From Clostridia bacterium (GTDB lineage Bacteria > Bacillota_A > Clostridia > Christensenellales > Aristaeellaceae), in assembly GCA_017432405.1 (NCBI GenBank), contig JAFRJF010000250.1, positions 1 to 17,199 on the forward strand: DNA of 17,199 nucleotides. The letters run 5' to 3'. Of the stretch, positions 13,621 through 17,199 are shown piece after piece (within the stretch, counting starts at the first letter, position 1; each line of letters opens with the position of its first letter). The notes beneath the pieces were generated by a model that saw nothing but the letters and a program-made list of their open reading frames with translations, made no database searches and was not told the DNA's origin. The position numbers and the translations under genes are program-made.

Positions 13621-15006
13621 TCACGCCCCTTCGCCTTCAGCCTCCAAAAACTTCGCGTACTCCTCCGTCAGCCCCAGATCCCACAGCAGGGAGCAGGACA
13701 GGTATTTGTCGCGGATGTCCCGGGCGCCAACGAAGGCGTTCACCACGTCCTGGGTGGAGATGTCGATGTCGGCGGGGGTCAGGGGCATGCCGGTGGCGGC
13801 CATGACGCCGTGGAGTTCGTCGTAATCGGGCAGCTCCTCGCGGATGATGGCCAGTATGTCGTCCCAGTGGGCAACGATGTTGTTAAGCCTCGTGGCGTGG
13901 CGGGCGGGGTCGTTCTTGTGGACCCTGTCCTCGATGGCGATGATCTCGTCCGCGGTTTTGCCGAATATCCGGCGCACCTGGGCCTCCCATTCGGCGCGGT
14001 CAAAGGCGTTCATGTGGGCCTCGGCCCTCTGGCGGTCGGGACGCGTGCCGCCTGTGAGCAGCTTCCGGTAGATCTTCATGGTCAGCAGCGTGCCCACGCC
14101 CACCTGTATGCCGTGCAGGTCGTAGGGGACGCCCCGCTCCAGGGCCATCATCTCCCACATGTGGCTGAAATAGTGCTCCAGCCCCGAGGCCGGACGGGAG
14201 ATCTGGGCGTAGGCCATGCCGATGCCCGCCAGCACCAGCCCCTCGGCGATCGCGGCGATGGCGTCCGGGTCCCGGCTGGTGATGCGGTCGGAGACGGCCA
14301 TCAGCTTGCGCAGCGCGGCGCGCATCAGCTCGGCCACGTCCTCGCAATAGTACTCCCCGGTCACCAGGTGGGAGATGCGCCACTCGCAGACGGCGACATA
14401 CTTGGCCACCATGTCCCCCAGCCCCGCCCAGAGCATGCGCATCGGCGCCTGAGCCAGTATCTCGGAATCCAGCAGTATGCCCTCGGGGCCGTGGTTGTAC
14501 AGCGACACCTTCACGTGGTTCATCTCCATCGAGCTGGAGTTGGAGGCGTAGCCGTCCATCGACGGCGCGGTGCCCACCACGGCGGTGGGGCGGCCCGTGG
14601 CGTGGGCGGCCACCTTGCACAGGTCGTTGAGCACGCCGCTGCCCACGGCCAGGAACATATCGCAGCTGGAATCGAAGTGCATGATGATGCTGCCCGTCTC
14701 CCACTCCGCCGGGGCGATGCGCACGTTGTCCGGCTTCTCCAGGGGCACGACGTAGACCACATGGTCGATGCCGGCGGCGGTGAGGATCTCGTCCACCCGC
14801 TTGCCCGCCACGGCCCAGGTGTTGCCGTCACAGACCACGAAGGGCTTCCTTTTGCCCATCGCGGCGATCATCTTCGGCACCTCGGAGACGATGCCCCGGC
14901 CGATGTTCAGGTATTTCAGCGCGCATACGTGATGCCTGCCGCACTTGCAGGCGTACCCCTCCGGACGCACCAGCTGGGAAAGGGTCATGTTGGCAAAATC
15001 AGGCAT
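13621..15006 (-). CDS. egsA: sn-glycerol-1-phosphate dehydrogenase (AraM/EgsA family)
   Basis: This 461-residue enzyme reduces dihydroxyacetone phosphate to sn-glycerol-1-phosphate with NAD(P)H. It belongs to the iron-containing-alcohol-dehydrogenase-like fold of archaeal G1PDH and Bacillus AraM, which uses Ni or Zn. Nucleotide and substrate segments are AVGSGVLNDLCKVAA (120-134) and GTAPSMDGYAS (145-155). Predicted metal ligands are Asp198 (GLGDMVAKY), His278 (SGLEHYFSH) and His298 (DLHGIQVG). The N-terminus has a cysteine cluster (Cys20, Cys22, His25, Cys28) in front of the dinucleotide domain. The start is the ATG at 15006, with AGGAGG 8 bases upstream; a longer frame to 15159 would overlap ttcA. 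In Bacillus the product feeds heptaprenylglyceryl phosphate made by PcrB; no pcrB is seen here. Confidence 0.9.
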   Translation of the reverse strand: MPDFANMTLSQLVRPEGYACKCGRHHVCALKYLNIGRGIVSEVPKMIAAMGKRKPFVVCDGNTWAVAGKRVDEILTAAGIDHVVYVVPLEKPDNVRIAPAEWETGSIIMHFDSSCDMFLAVGSGVLNDLCKVAAHATGRPTAVVGTAPSMDGYASNSSSMEMNHVKVSLYNHGPEGILLDSEILAQAPMRMLWAGLGDMVAKYVAVCEWRISHLVTGEYYCEDVAELMRAALRKLMAVSDRITSRDPDAIAAIAEGLVLAGIGMAYAQISRPASGLEHYFSHMWEMMALERGVPYDLHGIQVGVGTLLTMKIYRKLLTGGTRPDRQRAEAHMNAFDRAEWEAQVRRIFGKTADEIIAIEDRVHKNDPARHATRLNNIVAHWDDILAIIREELPDYDELHGVMAATGMPLTPADIDISTQDVVNAFVGARDIRDKYLSCSLLWDLGLTEEYAKFLEAEGEGA

Positions 15007-15055
15007 GTGTTTGGCCTCCTGTCTTGTAATGGCGATTATTGTCGTGCTGCATCGT

Positions 15056-15904
15056 TTACTTCCGCTCGTCGTACCATTCGAGGAAGCTGTGTTCCTCGCC
15101 CCGGGTCTTCCAGCCGGGGAAGGTGTCCAGGCTGACGGCGTGGATGGCGTTGAACACACTCTTTTCCACGTCAGGATTGTCCCTGCGCAGGGTCTTTAAA
15201 AGCTGCTTGACCTCCTGGCGCTTCGAAGCGCCCACGCCGTCGCCGCTCTCGGAGATGGCTTCGGTGAACCGGCAGGCGCACTGCAAAAACTCCAGGTTGT
15301 TGTACCGCTTCCAGGCGATGATGTCCTCCTCGTGGACACAGTAGAGGGGGCGAATCAGCTCCATGCCCTCGAAGTTAGTGCTGTGCAGCTTGGGCATCAT
15401 GCCCTGGAGCTGGGCGCCGTAGAGCATGGCCATCACGGTGGTCTCGATCACATCGTTGAAGTGGTGGCCCAGGGCGATCTTGTTGCAGCCGAGCGCCCTG
15501 GCGTTGCTGTACAGGTGGCCCCGGCGCATGCGGGCGCACAGGTAGCAGGGGTTCTTCTCGGCCGCGTTGGCCACGTCGAACACGTCCGTCTCGAAGATTT
15601 CCAGGGGAATCTCCAGCAGCCGGGCGTTTGCCTCGATCCTGCGCCGGTTGGCGGAGGCGTAGCCCGGGTCCATGGCCAGGAACTTCACCTCAAAGGGCAC
15701 GTCGCTGAAGCGCTGGAGCAGCTGCATCAGCTTGGCCAGCAACATGGAATCCTTGCCGCCGGACACGCACACCGCCACCCTGTCCCCCGCCTGGATCAGC
15801 GCGTACCGCTTCACCGCCAGTATAAAGGGCGTCCACAGCTCTTTCCTGTATTTCTTCTGTATGCTGCGCTCGATCAGCTGGGTCGGCGTCAATTCACGGG
15901 GCAT
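15056..15904 (-). CDS. TtcA-like tRNA thiolase (PP-loop ATPase)
   Basis: The 282-residue protein is an adenine-nucleotide alpha hydrolase with the PP-loop SGGKDS (48-53). It belongs to the TtcA/TtuA group, which adenylates and thiolates a tRNA base, for TtcA the cytidine at position 32. A CxxC pair (Cys120, Cys123, PCYLCARMRR) and a later CxC (Cys209, Cys211, QCACRF) can provide the ligands of a 4Fe-4S cluster. The GHHFNDVIET segment (146-155) is a family hallmark. The C-terminal half differs from E. coli TtcA, so the target base is uncertain and no gene symbol is given. GGAGGGG lies 5 bases before the ATG. It is 49 bases upstream of egsA and 51 bases downstream of the HAD gene on the same strand. 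Confidence 0.88.
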   Translation of the reverse strand: MPRELTPTQLIERSIQKKYRKELWTPFILAVKRYALIQAGDRVAVCVSGGKDSMLLAKLMQLLQRFSDVPFEVKFLAMDPGYASANRRRIEANARLLEIPLEIFETDVFDVANAAEKNPCYLCARMRRGHLYSNARALGCNKIALGHHFNDVIETTVMAMLYGAQLQGMMPKLHSTNFEGMELIRPLYCVHEEDIIAWKRYNNLEFLQCACRFTEAISESGDGVGASKRQEVKQLLKTLRRDNPDVEKSVFNAIHAVSLDTFPGWKTRGEEHSFLEWYDERK

Positions 15905-15920
15905 ACCGTCCCCTCCGCCA

Positions 15921-15955
15921 CTCTCAATTCCTCATTCCTCATTTCTCATTCCTCA
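15921..15955. repeat. Heptamer array between the HAD gene and ttcA-like gene
   Basis: Five consecutive 7-base units (CTCTCAA, TTCCTCA, TTCCTCA, TTTCTCA, TTCCTCA on the plus strand) end exactly at the HAD gene's stop codon (15956-15958). It is a diverged relative of the arrays at 5091-5123 and 4308-4340. As after rhaB, the G-rich strand is the sense strand of the gene just ended. Confidence 0.7.
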
Positions 15956-16867
15956 TTATTCCACGTCTTCCCCGTCCTCCAGCCCACCTCTCATGGGGAT
16001 GTCCAGGGGCACGTACTTGCCCCTGCGGCGGTGGGCCCGCTGCACCTGCTCGGCGTGGCGCAGGGTCAGTTCGTGGGAGGCCCGGATGCGGCGCATCAGC
16101 ATGGTCACCACCTGCTCGATCTCGCTGTCCGGGGTATAGTCCGCCTCCACCGAGAAGTCCACCCGGCCCTGCAGCAGCATGTCGTCGGCCACCTCGGTGG
16201 CCCCCGGCGCGTGCACGGCGATGGAATAGCCGCCCTTCTGCTTGGTCATCTTCATGCAGGGCACATCGGTCAGGCCGTCGCCCACGTAGATCATATTGGA
16301 AAAGGGCACCCGGCGCATGTACTCCGGGGTAAAGGCGTTCAGGTCGCGGTCGTTGGTGACATCCAGTATGCCCTTGTTGATGCGGAACAGGTACTGGGTC
16401 TTGCTGGTATAGTTCACCGCTGTGGAGGGCCAGACCGCCTTGCCTTCCTCGTCGTAGCAGAAGGAAGCGGCAAATATGGCCTTGAAGTGGTCGCCGATGG
16501 CCGAGCCCCGGATGATCTCCGTCAAGCCAGAGGAGATGATATAGTGCTCCACGCTCACGCCACACTGGCGGCCCAGGGCGTTGATGCGATCAAACCAGCC
16601 CGTGACGCCGGGGAAGAACTCCACGTCCCGGCCCAGGGCGATCAGTTTTTCCCGGGTCAGCTCCATTTCACCGCTGGCCATCTTCTTCATCAGGTACATG
16701 TAGGTCAGTATGCCGTCCATGTCGTGCTGCCGGGCGAATTCAGCGCACTGGCCCCAGAAGGCGTCCGGCTCAACCCGAATGCCGGGCAGGAAGGAATACT
16801 CCTCCATGTCCCGGGGCGACAGCGTCTTGTCGAAGTCATAGATCAGGGCTACGATGGGGGTCTGCAT
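15956..16867 (-). CDS. HAD-superfamily hydrolase (PSP-like phosphatase)
   Basis: The 303-residue product is a haloacid-dehalogenase-type phosphatase. Motif I is DFDKTL (Asp11 nucleophile, Asp13 acid/base), motif II is HYIISSGLTEII (Ser112/113), the motif III lysine is probably Lys156, and motif IV is VGDGLTDVPCM (195-205). The long helical region 20-90 between motifs I and II is a C1-type cap, as in phosphoserine phosphatase-like members. The final 50 residues are basic and charged (RHAEQVQRAHRRRGK). The substrate is not predictable. The ATG at 16867 has AAAGGAG 7 bases upstream; an in-frame ATG at 16888 is poorly placed. It lies between a peptidoglycan-binding gene and the TtcA-like gene on the same strand. 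Confidence 0.88.
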   Translation of the reverse strand: MQTPIVALIYDFDKTLSPRDMEEYSFLPGIRVEPDAFWGQCAEFARQHDMDGILTYMYLMKKMASGEMELTREKLIALGRDVEFFPGVTGWFDRINALGRQCGVSVEHYIISSGLTEIIRGSAIGDHFKAIFAASFCYDEEGKAVWPSTAVNYTSKTQYLFRINKGILDVTNDRDLNAFTPEYMRRVPFSNMIYVGDGLTDVPCMKMTKQKGGYSIAVHAPGATEVADDMLLQGRVDFSVEADYTPDSEIEQVVTMLMRRIRASHELTLRHAEQVQRAHRRRGKYVPLDIPMRGGLEDGEDVE

Positions 16868-16894
16868 GTGAACGCTCCTTTTCAGCACAACAAC

Positions 16895-16918
16895 TGGGCG
16901 GTTGCGAACAGCCGCCCA
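16895..16918 (-). terminator. Hairpin between the peptidoglycan-binding gene and the HAD gene
   Basis: GGGCGG-type arms at 16895-16904 and 16909-16918 enclose a 4-base loop that reads TTCG on the minus strand. One internal C-A mismatch occurs on the minus strand. Only a scattered T-rich tract (GTTGTTGTG) follows, so termination of the upstream gene is possible but may be partial. Confidence 0.45.
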
Positions 16919-16943
16919 ATCGGTTTATCTATGGTGACATCTG

Positions 16944-17199
16944 TCATGCGTGAGGCGCGGAATCCGAATAGAGCAGCTCCTGCGTCGCCTCGTCGGCAAC
17001 GCCGGTGACATCCAGGCCCGCCGCCTTCTGGAAGGCCTCGACCGCCGCCTTGGTCTTGCTGCCAAAGGACCCGCCCTTGGATTCCTCCGCCATGAAGCCC
17101 AGCTCGTACAGGCGGGCCTTCAGCGTCTTGACCTGGTCGTTCTTGTCGCCCTTCTGCAGCGTGGTGTAGCCGCCGGCTGCCGCTGCCGCCGCCGCGGCC
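16944..17199 (-). CDS. Peptidoglycan-binding domain protein, C-terminal part (runs off the right edge)
   Basis: Only the last 84 residues are in the window, ending at a TGA at 16946-16944. An Ala-rich linker (AAAAAAAAGG) is followed by a PG_binding_1 repeat: LQKGDKNDQVKTLKARLYEL, then GFM, SFGSKTKAAVEAFQKAAGL and TGVADEATQELLY, which are the three helices of that domain. Such domains anchor cell-wall hydrolases or other envelope proteins to murein, so the full protein is probably exported. The catalytic part, if any, lies outside the window. The end overlaps a small palindrome TGACATCTGTCA. It is the gene upstream of the HAD hydrolase on the same strand. Confidence 0.8.
   Translation of the reverse strand, partial: AAAAAAAAGGYTTLQKGDKNDQVKTLKARLYELGFMAEESKGGSFGSKTKAAVEAFQKAAGLDVTGVADEATQELLYSDSAPHA

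Noticed and set aside
15007..15159. Longer egsA start at 15159 overlapping the TtcA-like gene
   Set aside because: It would overlap 104 bases of another gene and adds a Ser/Thr/Pro-rich stretch absent from the family; AGGAGG points to 15006.
16935..16946. TGACATCTGTCA palindrome as an operator for the HAD gene
   Set aside because: It covers the stop codon of the upstream gene and no promoter elements are found near it; a 12-base palindrome can occur by chance.
15332..17008. 558-codon plus-strand open frame opposite the TtcA-like and HAD genes
   Set aside because: It is antisense to two genes with intact PP-loop and HAD motifs; no motif in its own translation.
1..17199. CRISPR arrays, tRNA or rRNA genes, transposases, prophage genes
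   Set aside because: None of the required signatures was seen: no regularly spaced direct repeats with unique spacers, no cloverleaf, no DDE transposase or integrase motifs.

Overview
This is a GC-rich chromosomal segment from a spore-forming lineage of Firmicutes, most likely an uncultured gut-type anaerobe of the class Clostridia. The evidence is an orthologue of the sporulation sigma factor SigH inside the conserved block mrnC-rlmB-yacP-sigH, strong AGGAGG-type ribosome binding sites, and clean sigma-A promoters. I cannot place it to genus. No rRNA, tRNA, CRISPR array, transposase or phage gene is visible.

Left part (1-7700, all minus strand). Read in the direction of transcription, the order is: gluQ (tRNA-Asp glutamylation), rhaB (rhamnulokinase, with its own extended -10 promoter), mrnC (Mini-III RNase), rlmB (23S rRNA 2'-O-methyltransferase), yacP/rae1 (NYN-domain RNase), sigH, metY (sulfhydrylase), a dinJ-yafQ type II toxin-antitoxin pair, and the start of a TPR protein that leaves the window. 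The mrnC-rlmB-yacP-sigH genes abut or overlap and are probably read together. Repeated DNA is concentrated here: a 30-bp perfect inverted repeat covering the sigH stop codon, a 74-bp nested inverted repeat in front of rlmB, and heptamer arrays, one inserted in frame inside rlmB.

Middle part (7700-13450, plus strand). A textbook sigma-A promoter (TTGACA-17-TATACT) heads a seven-gene run that ends at an 18-bp GAAA-loop terminator. The first five genes look like a non-phosphorylative sugar-oxidation pathway: a beta-propeller lactonase, an enolase-superfamily dehydratase, two paralogous short-chain dehydrogenases (one has lost its catalytic Tyr and Lys), and an RraA-like protein with the Arg-Asp pair found in the family's pyruvate aldolases. 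The last two genes, a 4HBT thioesterase and a small double-CxxC HMA-like protein, overlap by ATGA and may be housekeeping passengers. The substrate is not known; rhaB nearby makes a deoxyhexose worth testing, but this is only a guess.

Right part (13450-17199, minus strand). Genes for a TPR-unrelated peptidoglycan-binding protein (C-terminus only), a HAD hydrolase, a TtcA-like tRNA thiolase and a bacterial sn-glycerol-1-phosphate dehydrogenase converge on the plus-strand operon. A hairpin related to one inside the sugar operon separates the two. No gene-free stretch exceeds 300 bases; the longest are 7626-7867 (two divergent promoters) and 13410-13620 (terminator, mini-ORF and hairpin).
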